Shown here one piece after another: positions 17,555 through 25,518 of a stretch of 64,000 nt of DNA (positions are counted from its first letter, which is position 1; each line of letters starts with the position of its first letter). Under the pieces are notes generated by a model. It searched no databases and was not told the origin of the DNA. It saw only the letters and a list, made by a program, of their open reading frames with translations. Position numbers and translations under genes: made by a program. The stretch spans positions 1,364,001 through 1,428,000 of the forward strand of contig NZ_JAJAVE010000001.1 in NCBI RefSeq assembly GCF_020532675.1. The letters run 5' to 3'. Source of the DNA: Methylobacillus gramineus. GTDB lineage: Bacteria > Pseudomonadota > Gammaproteobacteria > Burkholderiales > Methylophilaceae.

Positions 17555-19753
17555 TTAGAAGTCGTAACGAATACCGCCAAATACCTGACGCGAACGACCG
17601 GCTACCATGCCATCTACACGGCTGATCAAATACTCTTTGTCAGCAAGGTTATGCCCACTGACAAAAAAGGTGGCCTTGCTACCAACGGGTTTATACGTAA
17701 CAGAGGCGTTTAATAAGGTGTATGAAGGTATCATTCCCTCCTCACCATTCAAGCTTTGAATACGGCTATTTTCTGGATCTACATATTGCTGGCTCACATA
17801 ATCCACACCAATACGCGCATCTATCCCAACTGGATGGGAATATCCAAAATTGACTGTGGCAATATCCCTAGGTGAGTATGGCAGGCGGTTACCACTAGCA
17901 GTTTCATCCGTATCTTTCTTGAACTTGGCAGTAAACACATTGGTATAAGAAGCCATGACATAGAAGTTATGCGAGGTATCATAGACCTTACCGAAGTCAA
18001 TACGCCCAGCCAGCTCAATACCAGTATGCTGTGATTTTCCACCATTAATAAAGCGGCCAGCACTTTCTTGAATCACGATCTCATCAAAGTCAATATTGAA
18101 CAATGTCGCCTCAAAACTGGAACCTTTAAAGTAGGCTGATCGAATACCGATTTCCGTATTAGTGCTTTTTTCAGCTTTGGTACGGCTAATAGCATTCTGA
18201 CCACTTAAATCGTCAAAATTGATATCTCGATCAGGCCGCGGTGGCGCAAAACCACGGTGTATCCCAGCAAACACCGTTGTATTCGCGATACCATTCCACG
18301 AGGCACCAAGACCAGGCAACCATACGGTTTCCTTATTGCTATCTTGGAAGCCTTGCGCAACACCTTCAGCTCGCACTACATTGATATTTTTCTCGTAGTC
18401 CTCAACTCTCAAACCTGGAGTAAGTGTCCAATTCCCAAGATAAAAAGTATTCTGGGCATAGTAAGCAAGAGACTTGACGTCTATACGCAAATCTTCACGA
18501 TGGTCACCATTGGCTTTAGCATATCCAAGATCCTGAATTGCCGGGTCTGAACCACGATATTGATTACGTTGAGAATCTTCACGATGGTATCGAAAACCAA
18601 TGACAGCATCACTTTCTACACCAAACAGACTGTGGCTAACGTCAAGACGTGGCTCGAAACCCCAGTATTCAAACTCTCGCGGACGCCAGCGACCACCGCA
18701 CCCTTCAGCATTAGCAGCAGTGGCGGCCACTGCGTTAGTGCCTGCGGGACAACGCTCTATTGCAGAACGTCCACCTAGACTCCCTGGTTCATTGATCTGG
18801 CGGAATGACGCGCGCTGATTATCCACATAGTAAAACTGCGTGCTTAGTTTTGCCTTTTCATTGATCTTGAAGATATGTTGTAACTGGAGAGACTTGCGTT
18901 CGTAATTAAAAGAATCATTCTTCCCGGTAGGTGCCTGATACTTATCTTCAGCATATTCAACCGCGCCAAGACCTGTTTCACTTACGCTGGAGTTTTCTTC
19001 GTAGTACCCAACTTTTGCAATCAAGGTATTGCGATCATCAAGATTCAATTGACCCTTGAGGGTAAATTCATTGATCTCAAAATCATGATTCTTGCGTATG
19101 CCATCACCTTTACGGTTAACAGCATCCAGCATAATGCCGCCCCAATCGCCACCGGTACCAATATTGACGTGACCACCACTGAAATTATTATTACCAATAA
19201 TGCCGGTTACACTCGCCTGAAACTCCTTGGGAACTGGTCGTGTTACAAAGTTGATCATTCCTCCAACAGTCTGTGGACCATAGAGCGTCTGCCCCGCCCC
19301 CTTAACTACTTCAATACGCTGAACACGATCCAATGGCGTTGTATAGTGAGCGGAAGGATCTGCATAAGGAGAGAGGAACAATGGCACACCATCCTCCATC
19401 AATAGGGTCCGCGCACTACGACGTGGGTCTAAGCCACGCATGCCAATATTAATCCCAAGACCAAAGGCATTTTCGCCAACGATATGAATACCTGGCACTG
19501 AGTTCAAAGCTTCAGTAGTAGAAAATGGGCGTCTTGACTCTAGTTCTTTTTCATCGACTACAGTGAATGATCCTGGCAGAGCCTCTAGGCGGTCTGGTAA
19601 AATGCTGGTGACTTTAACCTTTTCAGTCACTACCTGTTCTTCGCCAGCAGTGGCTGCAGTATTTTCTTGAGCCTTGATGCCTGCCTGTTCTGCCGCAAAT
19701 GCCGGCATGGTCAGAATCAAGACCGCCATCCCCATCATTGGTTTTTTAATCAC
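17555..19753 (-). CDS. TonB-dependent outer-membrane receptor, FecA-like, without STN signalling domain
   Basis: The likely start is GTG 19753, which follows AGAGGG and begins a signal peptide ending PAFAAEQ; longer starts (to 19864) put charged residues ahead of it. The mature protein (about 715 residues) has a plug domain with the FecA-style KGAGQTLYGPQTVGGMINF segment and a 22-strand-type barrel ending in aromatic GGIRYDF. There is no N-terminal STN domain, unlike the receptor at 52155-54542, so it does not signal through a FecR. Substrate is unknown: ferric citrate or another metal chelate fits the plug similarity. It is divergent from a histidine kinase gene, and the shared gap contains a copy of the 17-bp inverted-repeat motif rather than a Fur box. 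Confidence 0.88.
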   Translation of the reverse strand: MIKKPMMGMAVLILTMPAFAAEQAGIKAQENTAATAGEEQVVTEKVKVTSILPDRLEALPGSFTVVDEKELESRRPFSTTEALNSVPGIHIVGENAFGLGINIGMRGLDPRRSARTLLMEDGVPLFLSPYADPSAHYTTPLDRVQRIEVVKGAGQTLYGPQTVGGMINFVTRPVPKEFQASVTGIIGNNNFSGGHVNIGTGGDWGGIMLDAVNRKGDGIRKNHDFEINEFTLKGQLNLDDRNTLIAKVGYYEENSSVSETGLGAVEYAEDKYQAPTGKNDSFNYERKSLQLQHIFKINEKAKLSTQFYYVDNQRASFRQINEPGSLGGRSAIERCPAGTNAVAATAANAEGCGGRWRPREFEYWGFEPRLDVSHSLFGVESDAVIGFRYHREDSQRNQYRGSDPAIQDLGYAKANGDHREDLRIDVKSLAYYAQNTFYLGNWTLTPGLRVEDYEKNINVVRAEGVAQGFQDSNKETVWLPGLGASWNGIANTTVFAGIHRGFAPPRPDRDINFDDLSGQNAISRTKAEKSTNTEIGIRSAYFKGSSFEATLFNIDFDEIVIQESAGRFINGGKSQHTGIELAGRIDFGKVYDTSHNFYVMASYTNVFTAKFKKDTDETASGNRLPYSPRDIATVNFGYSHPVGIDARIGVDYVSQQYVDPENSRIQSLNGEEGMIPSYTLLNASVTYKPVGSKATFFVSGHNLADKEYLISRVDGMVAGRSRQVFGGIRYDF

Positions 19754-20081
19754 GTTGGAATTCCCTCTTAATCTCATTAATCTTAGGCTGAGCTTCACGC
19801 ACAACCCAGTCTTCTCCATAAATATCACTGATTTTTTGTAATTGTAAAAAAATGTAATCAGCAATAGGCGAGAGTTTCCGTGGATAAGTTCAAATCAAAA
19901 AGGGGAATTCATCACGAATAAAATTGGGAATAAATCCCGAATATATTAATTAGTAACCACCATTGTTAAATTGTGTAATTAACCAGAAAATCAGGAATCA
20001 TTCACAAAGCTCCCATATACCAAGCGATTTCAGGAAAAAATCACTTCCTCAGAATGAATGGTGTATTCAAAATACCTTTAA
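19754..20081. other. Divergent intergenic region between TonB receptor and histidine kinase
   Basis: AT-rich, no convincing frame. It holds motif copy 1 (19923-19939) directly followed by a -10-like TATATT at 19942-19947 reading toward the kinase. No Fur-box-like palindrome was found. Confidence 0.5.
19923..19939 (+). promoter_or_regulatory. Inverted-repeat motif copy 1 (ATTGGGAATAAATCCCG)
   Basis: The core GGGA-N5-TCCC arms are seen on either strand. Identical in 16 of 17 positions to copy 2 at 22280-22296 when both are read in the direction of the downstream unit. It is three bases from TATATT (19942-19947), a position where an activator would replace the -35 element. It lies 143 bases before the histidine kinase start. 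Confidence 0.55.
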
Positions 20082-21422
20082 ATGAACACTTACAATCCCC
20101 CTTCCCTCATGATCACATTCTGGAGTCGTTTTAATCAGTCTCACCGTGATCTTTTCATCGCCATTTGCACGATCGCTAGTGTGTTTTTTGTTTCAGCCAA
20201 ATTGGATATTTCGGAAAAGTTTGTAGAGTGGGCCCTCTTACATGAATCTCTTCAGTTGGACGAGTTGCCATTAGTGTTGTTTGCCGCAGCCGTTGTGGCC
20301 ATCTGGTTTTCTCGCCGTCGCATGCGTGAAGTGGTAGCAGAAGCCACCCGCCGGGTAGAGGCTGAATATGCATCAAAAGAAAGCCAGCGCATGTTCAAAA
20401 CCCTGTTTGACCAAGGGCTGTGTGGCAACTTTGTCGCTGACTTACAGGGCAATATCTTGTTATGCAATCAGGCATTCAGCAGTATGTGTGGCAGAAGTGA
20501 AGCCACGCTTAACCTGCGTAATGCTTTGGGTAAAAGCTGGGACGATCTCTGTAACAAACTGAAAGCAGTAGAAAAAGTCGACATCCCTGAGTTATCAGTT
20601 AAACGTCCCGATGGCGCTCCATGGATCGTCATGGCCCGCTTGACCTGTGCACTGGAAAGTCCGACCTCCGAACAAAAGAATATTCATGGTTTCTTTACAG
20701 ACATCACCGAGCAACATCTGGCCGAGCGCGAACTTGGTGTGTTATTCAAAGAAAATCAATCCCTTGCCCGTCATGCCATGCAGGTACAGGAAGAGGAACG
20801 GCGGAATATTGCCCGTGAGATCCACGATGAAATGGGACAATATCTGACTGCAATTCGGCTGGATATTGCGACGCTGCCCAAAGATGGCAATAACGCAGTC
20901 ACTGAGCATGCAAAACGTATCAACTCGCATGTTGAGCATATCCAGCAAGGTGTCAGAGGATTAATTCACCGACTGCGCCCTACTGCACTGGATGCACATG
21001 GCTTGATTGAGGCAGTTGAGCAATTGATGAGCGACTGGAAGAAACAGCACCCAACAGTGGCCTGCTCCCTGATCCTGGAAAAAAGCTGCCAAAATCTGTC
21101 TGAAAAAATCAATATTGTCGCTTATCGCATTGTGCAGGAATCATTGACCAATATCAGCCGTCACGCACAGGCCCACTTTGTTGATGTCAAGATCATGCGT
21201 ACCCGTGGCATTTTATCTGACACCCTATCAATAGAAATTCAAGACGATGGCGTAGGCTTCAATCCGCACTCCCCTCGGGCGGGATTCGGGCTTTCCGGCA
21301 TGCGCGAAAGAGTAGAAGCTGAAGGCGGCGTTTTCCATATCAACAGCAATGGCAAAGGAGCTCTGATATCAGCCAGCATCCCCTTGACCACCGCATTACA
21401 AGCACTTCAGGAAAATAAATAA
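20082..21422 (+). CDS. NarL-type (HisKA_3) sensor histidine kinase with PAS domain
   Basis: The 446-residue protein has two membrane helices (about 23-40 and 61-77) enclosing a very short periplasmic loop, a PAS domain (about 103-215), and a HisKA_3/HATPase_c kinase core. The phosphoacceptor is His248 in REIHDEMGQYL, and the ATP-binding N box and G boxes are visible (DDGVGFNP, GFGLSGMRERV). The short loop suggests it senses a signal in the membrane or through the cytoplasmic PAS domain. The response regulator begins one base after its stop. It is divergent from the TonB receptor. Confidence 0.92.
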   Translation: MNTYNPPSLMITFWSRFNQSHRDLFIAICTIASVFFVSAKLDISEKFVEWALLHESLQLDELPLVLFAAAVVAIWFSRRRMREVVAEATRRVEAEYASKESQRMFKTLFDQGLCGNFVADLQGNILLCNQAFSSMCGRSEATLNLRNALGKSWDDLCNKLKAVEKVDIPELSVKRPDGAPWIVMARLTCALESPTSEQKNIHGFFTDITEQHLAERELGVLFKENQSLARHAMQVQEEERRNIAREIHDEMGQYLTAIRLDIATLPKDGNNAVTEHAKRINSHVEHIQQGVRGLIHRLRPTALDAHGLIEAVEQLMSDWKKQHPTVACSLILEKSCQNLSEKINIVAYRIVQESLTNISRHAQAHFVDVKIMRTRGILSDTLSIEIQDDGVGFNPHSPRAGFGLSGMRERVEAEGGVFHINSNGKGALISASIPLTTALQALQENK

Positions 21423-21423
21423 T

Positions 21424-22065
21424 ATGGTTCAGAAAATATTGTTAGCCGATGATCACGCCGTTGTGCGTAGCGGTTTACGTACATTATTGGAAAATGCAGG
21501 CTATAAAATCACTGCTGAAGCAGAAAATGGCGAACGCGCCTGTATTCTTTGGCAAGAACATCACCCTGATCTAGCGATTCTGGATCTGGATATGCCGGGG
21601 ATAGGCGGGCTTGAAACATTGCAGCGCATCATCGCCCGCGATGGCAACGCCAAACTGATCATATTCAGCATGCATGATGACAACATCTATGCTGCACGTG
21701 CCATGCAAGCCGGGGCTAAAGGCTATGTGGTCAAAACCGATGCCCCTGAAGTGCTGCTAGAAGCTGTGAAACAAGTACTACGTGGCGGACGGTATATTGG
21801 TCACGAGCTAGCCCAGCATCTGGCCATGGATCGCTTCTCACCATCAGAAAATCCTCTTGAAAAACTCTCTCCGCGCGAATTCGAAGTATTCCGCCGTATT
21901 GCTGAAGGCGTTTCCCTCGCTGGTATCGCAGAGCAATTACACATAGGCTATAAAACTGCAGCCAACATTCAGACTCAGGTAAGACAAAAACTCAATGTGC
22001 AAACTACCGGCCAACTGGTGCATATGGCCATCCGGTTTGGCATCAGCAACCAAAAGCACGAATAG
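21424..22065 (+). CDS. NarL/FixJ-family response regulator, partner of the upstream kinase
   Basis: At 213 residues it has a receiver domain with phosphoacceptor Asp54 in ILDLDMPG, the acidic pocket LADDH, and conserved Ser/Lys of the 4-5 face (FSMHDD, YVVKTD), followed by a LuxR-type helix-turn-helix (about 145-205; LSPREFEVFRRIAEG and TAANIQTQVRQKL). It is a probable DNA-binding transcription factor activated by the kinase directly upstream. It is closely similar in layout to the second regulator of this region at 22354-22995, and the two may share DNA sites. Confidence 0.93.
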   Translation: MVQKILLADDHAVVRSGLRTLLENAGYKITAEAENGERACILWQEHHPDLAILDLDMPGIGGLETLQRIIARDGNAKLIIFSMHDDNIYAARAMQAGAKGYVVKTDAPEVLLEAVKQVLRGGRYIGHELAQHLAMDRFSPSENPLEKLSPREFEVFRRIAEGVSLAGIAEQLHIGYKTAANIQTQVRQKLNVQTTGQLVHMAIRFGISNQKHE

Positions 22066-22109
22066 CAAGGTCGATGGCTGAAAGCTCTTAGTCAGACTCA
22101 TATCCGCAG

Positions 22110-22275
22110 GGCAAAAAAAAACCAGGTGGAATTCCTGGTTTCAATATGACCTTAGTGATATGGAGTATGGACAACGTGCCTGGGAACTAGGCTTACTTAT
22201 CCGCTGGGTGCGCAAGTTGTTCATAAGTATCGTATGCCTAAGCCCCTAGCTAATCTATCCATTAATTCCCTAAAA
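22110..22275 (-). ncRNA. Candidate minus-strand small RNA in the gap between the two response regulators
   Basis: Reading leftward, motif copy 2 (22296-22280) is followed by ATATTTTT, about 130 bases without a convincing gene, a region able to fold (CTAGGCTTA near 22188 against TAAGCCCCTAG near 22240, with inner ACTTAT/ATAAGT), and the terminator at 22141-22113. This could be a regulated small RNA or just the 3' UTR of the regulator gene upstream. A 13-codon frame (MDRLARGLGIRYL) with an AGGGA box also lies at its 5' end and may be a leader peptide. Confidence 0.3.
22113..22141 (-). terminator. Strong minus-strand terminator in the convergent gap
   Basis: AAACCAGG (on minus, 22141-22134) pairs with CCTGGTTT (22126-22119), followed by nine T on the minus strand (22121-22113). 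It points left, so it ends a minus-strand transcript, either a long 3' UTR of the response regulator at 22354-22995 or a separate small RNA. Confidence 0.8.
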
Positions 22276-22279
22276 ATAT

Positions 22280-22296
22280 CGGGATTTACTCCCAAT
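22280..22296 (-). promoter_or_regulatory. Inverted-repeat motif copy 2 (ATTGGGAGTAAATCCCG on minus strand)
   Basis: Differs from copy 1 at one of 17 positions and, like it, is followed at once by a -10-like A/T stretch (ATATTTTT). It sits in a convergent intergenic region where an operator for either flanking gene is not expected, which is the reason to suspect a third transcript here. Confidence 0.5.
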
Positions 22297-22353
22297 AGTG
22301 ATTTAATTCCAAAAATTACAGGAACAATTACCGCAGCATCAAGGAAATCACTA

Positions 22354-22995
22354 CTAGCCTTCAATCAAACCATGCCTGATTGCAAGTCGTACCAGCTCAA
22401 TAGGACTACTGATTCCCAACTTCTGTTTAAGCAAGGTCTGATAATTAGCCACCGTTTTCTGACTGATTTTCAGGATGGTGGCAATCTCCTCAATCCCACG
22501 TCCCTCTGCCAGTAATCGGAACACCTCAAACTCTCGCGCTGATAGCAAACGCGTAGGATCATCATCGCCGGAGAGGCTCTGTAGTGCGATTTTCTGTGCA
22601 ATACCAGGGCTCAGATAGCCCTTACCCACGGATACTTCGCGCACCGCTTGAACCAGATCATCTGCAGCGCCTGATTTAGCCACGTAAGCACGCGCACCTG
22701 AACTTAAGGCCTGCGAGGCAAAAGCGGCATTCTCATGCATGGAAAAAATAACGACACGCGCCTGGGAATAACGCGCAACAATGCGTCTCAGTGCTTCAAG
22801 CCCACCCATACCAGGCATGGACATATCCATGACGACGATATCGGGAAGATGCTCACCATATAGCTGATACGCCTGCTCTCCACTATCCGCCTCCACAATG
22901 ACATCAATGCCATCGCTTTGCTCTAGCAACCGGCGAAGGCCGGAGCGAACGACCTCATGATCATCCACCAGCATGACACGAATAATGGCACTCAT
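22354..22995 (-). CDS. NarL/FixJ-family response regulator (MoxX-like position)
   Basis: At 213 residues it has a receiver domain with Asp57 in VVMDMSMPG, acidic pocket VDDH, and a C-terminal LuxR helix-turn-helix (LSAREFEVFRLLAEG, QKTVANYQTLLKQKL). It follows a MoxY-like kinase by 20 bases on the same strand, so the pair forms a two-component system resembling MoxYX of methylotrophs, which controls methanol oxidation genes in Paracoccus; that functional link is an inference from kinase type. It has the same length and style as the regulator at 21424-22065 and probably arose by duplication. Confidence 0.92.
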   Translation of the reverse strand: MSAIIRVMLVDDHEVVRSGLRRLLEQSDGIDVIVEADSGEQAYQLYGEHLPDIVVMDMSMPGMGGLEALRRIVARYSQARVVIFSMHENAAFASQALSSGARAYVAKSGAADDLVQAVREVSVGKGYLSPGIAQKIALQSLSGDDDPTRLLSAREFEVFRLLAEGRGIEEIATILKISQKTVANYQTLLKQKLGISSPIELVRLAIRHGLIEG

Positions 22996-23015
22996 TCCCT
23001 ATCCTTCTATATTAT

Positions 23016-24389
23016 TCACAATGGCAGCTTGACATAGATGCGCGCACCAGCCGCCAGTGCGCTGTCTAATTCGAACTCTCCGCCCAGGCCTTCCACACGC
23101 TCACGCATGCCAGCCAAGCCGAACCCTGATGGTGCCTGACCGGTATTAAAGCCCTGACCATCATCATCAATCCTGAGAATAATGGCTGTACTCTCCAATT
23201 GCACATGAATGGCTATTTTTTTTGCCCGAGCATGCCGCGTGATATTGGTTAAACACTCCTGCACTATACGATAAATAGCGATTGCCATGGTTTCATCCTG
23301 CACAGCCTCAAGACTTTCAGGAATTTTCACGTCGACTTCAATACCTCGATTGCGCTGACGCCAGGTATCCACCAGGTCGGTCAACGCAATCGCCAGACCA
23401 AACTCATCCAGACCGCTAGGCCTCAGGCGCTGCAACATATCGTGGACAATTTCCATCATCTGTCTGGCCACCACACTGATGGCTTTTGCGCTTTCTTTTG
23501 CGCCTTCAATATTCCTGGCATTCAGAATGGCAGAGGCATCGACATGAACTGCCGTCAAATACTGACCAATTTCATCATGCAGATCCCGCGCAAGATTTTT
23601 ACGCTCATCCTCCTGCACTCGAATCATTTGCTGCGTCAGCTTGTGATTGCTATGTATACTTTTTTCAAGGGTTTCTGCCATCGCATTAAACTTGCGGCCA
23701 ATCCCAGATAATTCTGGCAATTCAAACTCTGGCAACCTTGCCTTGAGGTTGCCCTGCTCAAGCTCATTTAACGCAGACAGGACGGTATCAACTGGCCGCA
23801 TGGCACGCCCGACGGCCCAGTAAACTACGGCATTCACCACGACAAAGAAGATGGCCACCAGCACCAGCAAGCCGAAAATATCATCCAGCACCTCTGCAAT
23901 TTCATAAGAAGGATCTGGCGTCACCACCAGCTCTCCTATCATGCGCCCATTGGCAAAAATCTTGCGGCGTATCTCGGGCATGGCAGGGGAAATAAAGCCC
24001 ATGGTATTGACCAGCCAGGAAGTGCTCTCTTTTTTATCTGCCTGAATATTGCTATCCCGCAAACGCCCATAGGCATCAAAAAACTCGATGCGAAGATGCC
24101 TGACATTTTCGAGGCTTTGCAGCCTGAAAATTGAATTCTGGTTTTTGTCGTCGTTTCTCAGCCAGGTAAAGTCTGAGGTGTAATGCAGAATTTCCGCATC
24201 AAGCAGATGCATGGCAAGCATTGCGGTCGATTCCACCTCTGCACGCACATCATTACGGGCGTTATGGATCATCAAGAGCGCGGCAAAAAACAACACTAAT
24301 GCGAGCAGGAGTGTGATAAGCAGATTAAGGCGAAGCTTCAGGTTCATTGGAGAACTGGATCTTGTGAGCCGTTGCAGAAGATTGCGCAA
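23016..24389 (-). CDS. HisKA_3 sensor histidine kinase with LapD/MoxY-type periplasmic sensor and HAMP
   Basis: The 457-residue protein has a membrane helix at about 21-42, a periplasmic domain (43-172) opening NARNDVRAEVESTAMLA, which resembles the LapD_MoxY_N domain, a second helix (172-193), a HAMP linker, and a kinase core with His271 in ARDLHDEIGQYL and a HATPase_c domain (IDDDGQGFN, GFGLAGMRERV). The sensor type is that of MoxY/MxaY, kinases tied to methanol dehydrogenase expression in methylotrophs. Its regulator follows it. A weaker copy of the 17-bp motif lies 28 bases before its start codon. Confidence 0.9.
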   Translation of the reverse strand: MRNLLQRLTRSSSPMNLKLRLNLLITLLLALVLFFAALLMIHNARNDVRAEVESTAMLAMHLLDAEILHYTSDFTWLRNDDKNQNSIFRLQSLENVRHLRIEFFDAYGRLRDSNIQADKKESTSWLVNTMGFISPAMPEIRRKIFANGRMIGELVVTPDPSYEIAEVLDDIFGLLVLVAIFFVVVNAVVYWAVGRAMRPVDTVLSALNELEQGNLKARLPEFELPELSGIGRKFNAMAETLEKSIHSNHKLTQQMIRVQEDERKNLARDLHDEIGQYLTAVHVDASAILNARNIEGAKESAKAISVVARQMMEIVHDMLQRLRPSGLDEFGLAIALTDLVDTWRQRNRGIEVDVKIPESLEAVQDETMAIAIYRIVQECLTNITRHARAKKIAIHVQLESTAIILRIDDDGQGFNTGQAPSGFGLAGMRERVEGLGGEFELDSALAAGARIYVKLPL

Positions 24390-24416
24390 TTTAAATCAGA
24401 TCTCCAAAAACAGATA

Positions 24417-24433
24417 CGGGAGAAAATCCTAAT
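24417..24433 (-). promoter_or_regulatory. Inverted-repeat motif copy 3 (divergent copy, ATTAGGATTTTCTCCCG on minus strand)
   Basis: Matches copy 2 at 12 of 17 positions, keeping ATT-GGA and TCCCG. It is oriented toward the MoxY-like kinase gene and is followed directly by TATCTG, again at -10-like distance. Confidence 0.4.
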
Positions 24434-24499
24434 GTTCATAATTTTGCTGAATCAAACTTAATGAACATTTCCCTTTGTCAGAATGAGACATTCCTACAT

Positions 24500-24612
24500 C
24501 CATGAAGACTATCGATGCATAGAATGGTAAGCAGAAGTTAAGAGTTCACTCCATGTTCTTTGCAACTTCTCCATAGTGTAACGCCAGCGTGTTTTCACGC
24601 TGGCTTTTTTCT
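24500..24612 (+). ncRNA. Candidate plus-strand small RNA
   Basis: The gap lies between two minus-strand genes, yet holds a strong plus-strand terminator (24583-24610). Directly before it is a second stem-loop: AGAAGTT (24533-24539) pairs with AACTTCT (24564-24570), and AAGA/TCTT extends it inside. Two hairpins ending in a T run are typical of small regulatory RNAs. The 5' end is a guess; no clear -35/-10 pair was found. No protein-coding frame of useful size exists on this strand, only a six-codon MKTIDA at 24502. Confidence 0.4.
24583..24610 (+). terminator. Orphan rho-independent terminator (plus direction)
   Basis: GCCAGCGTG (24583-24591) pairs with CACGCTGGC (24596-24604) around TTTT and is followed by six T. 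There is no T run on the other strand, so it does not serve suhB, which ends at 24629 on minus. Confidence 0.85.
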
Positions 24613-24628
24613 TTTCTAAAAGAAGAAA

Positions 24629-25438
24629 TTACCTCTTCTTAGACTTGAGCTCTTCAGTCAAATGTGGTGATAACGTCTGTAGCATTTGAACGAATACTTT
24701 TGGGTTGGCAGCGACAATATTGCCACTCTCCAGATACGCTTCATTCCCCTCAAAATCGCCAACCAAGCCGCCCGCCTCATGGACTATCAATGAGCCCGCA
24801 GCAATATCCCATGGGGATAATCCGATTTCCCAGAACCCATCAAACCAGCCAGCAGCCACATATGCCAAATCCAGCGCAGCAGAGCCAGGACGTCGAATCC
24901 CTGAAGTTTTCTTTACCATGTCCTTGAACATAGCAAGATAGGTATCAAGATGGGAGAAGTCACGGAACGGAAAACCCGTGCCGATAATGGAGTCCTGTAA
25001 TTTTGCACGATTCGTAACACGAATTCGCTTGTCATTCAGGAAGGCGCCACGGCCACGCGTCGCGGTGAATAAGTCGTTACGATTAGGGTCGTAAACCACA
25101 GCCTGGGTGATTTGACCTTTTTGCTTGAGTGCAATTGAAACGGAATACTGTGGAAAGCCATGCAGGAAGTTGGTAGTACCATCGAGAGGATCGATAATCC
25201 AGACATTTTCAGCATCGGCATCCTGACTGCCACTTTCCTCACCAAGAAAGCCATGATCAGGATATGCATCCTTGAGCACGTCAATAATGGCCTGCTCAGC
25301 GGCATGATCGACTTCACTGACAAAATCGTTATAGTTCTTGCTACGTATGGTCAGCGCACCAATATCAAGAGAAGCGCGATTAATAATACCACCAGCGCGG
25401 CGTGCGGCTTTAACCGCGTTAGTCAACATGGGATGCAT
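24629..25438 (-). CDS. suhB: Inositol-1-monophosphatase family protein SuhB
   Basis: The 269-residue protein carries the metal-binding motifs of the family: [18 protein letters not shown] and [17 protein letters not shown]. SuhB hydrolyses inositol monophosphate in vitro and in E. coli also takes part in ribosomal RNA transcription antitermination and processing. The suhB/trmJ divergent arrangement is the same as in E. coli, with 80 bases between the starts. There is no obvious terminator on its own strand. Confidence 0.93.
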   Translation of the reverse strand: MHPMLTNAVKAARRAGGIINRASLDIGALTIRSKNYNDFVSEVDHAAEQAIIDVLKDAYPDHGFLGEESGSQDADAENVWIIDPLDGTTNFLHGFPQYSVSIALKQKGQITQAVVYDPNRNDLFTATRGRGAFLNDKRIRVTNRAKLQDSIIGTGFPFRDFSHLDTYLAMFKDMVKKTSGIRRPGSAALDLAYVAAGWFDGFWEIGLSPWDIAAGSLIVHEAGGLVGDFEGNEAYLESGNIVAANPKVFVQMLQTLSPHLTEELKSKKR

Positions 25439-25518
25439 AAAATCTTTCCGTATTTTTGCCTAAGGATCCTGAGATGGATCGCAAAGGAGAATTAAAGAGC
25501 TGGTAAAATGCTATTTTA

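Noticed and set aside
22161-22250. Plus-strand 29-codon frame MEYGQRAWELGLLIRWVRKLF
   Set aside because: Protein-like in composition but without a ribosome-binding site, and it lies over the foldable part of the gap; not enough to call a gene.
22222-22515. Plus-strand frame over the end of the response regulator
   Set aside because: Mostly antisense to the regulator coding region, with no ribosome-binding site or recognisable protein.
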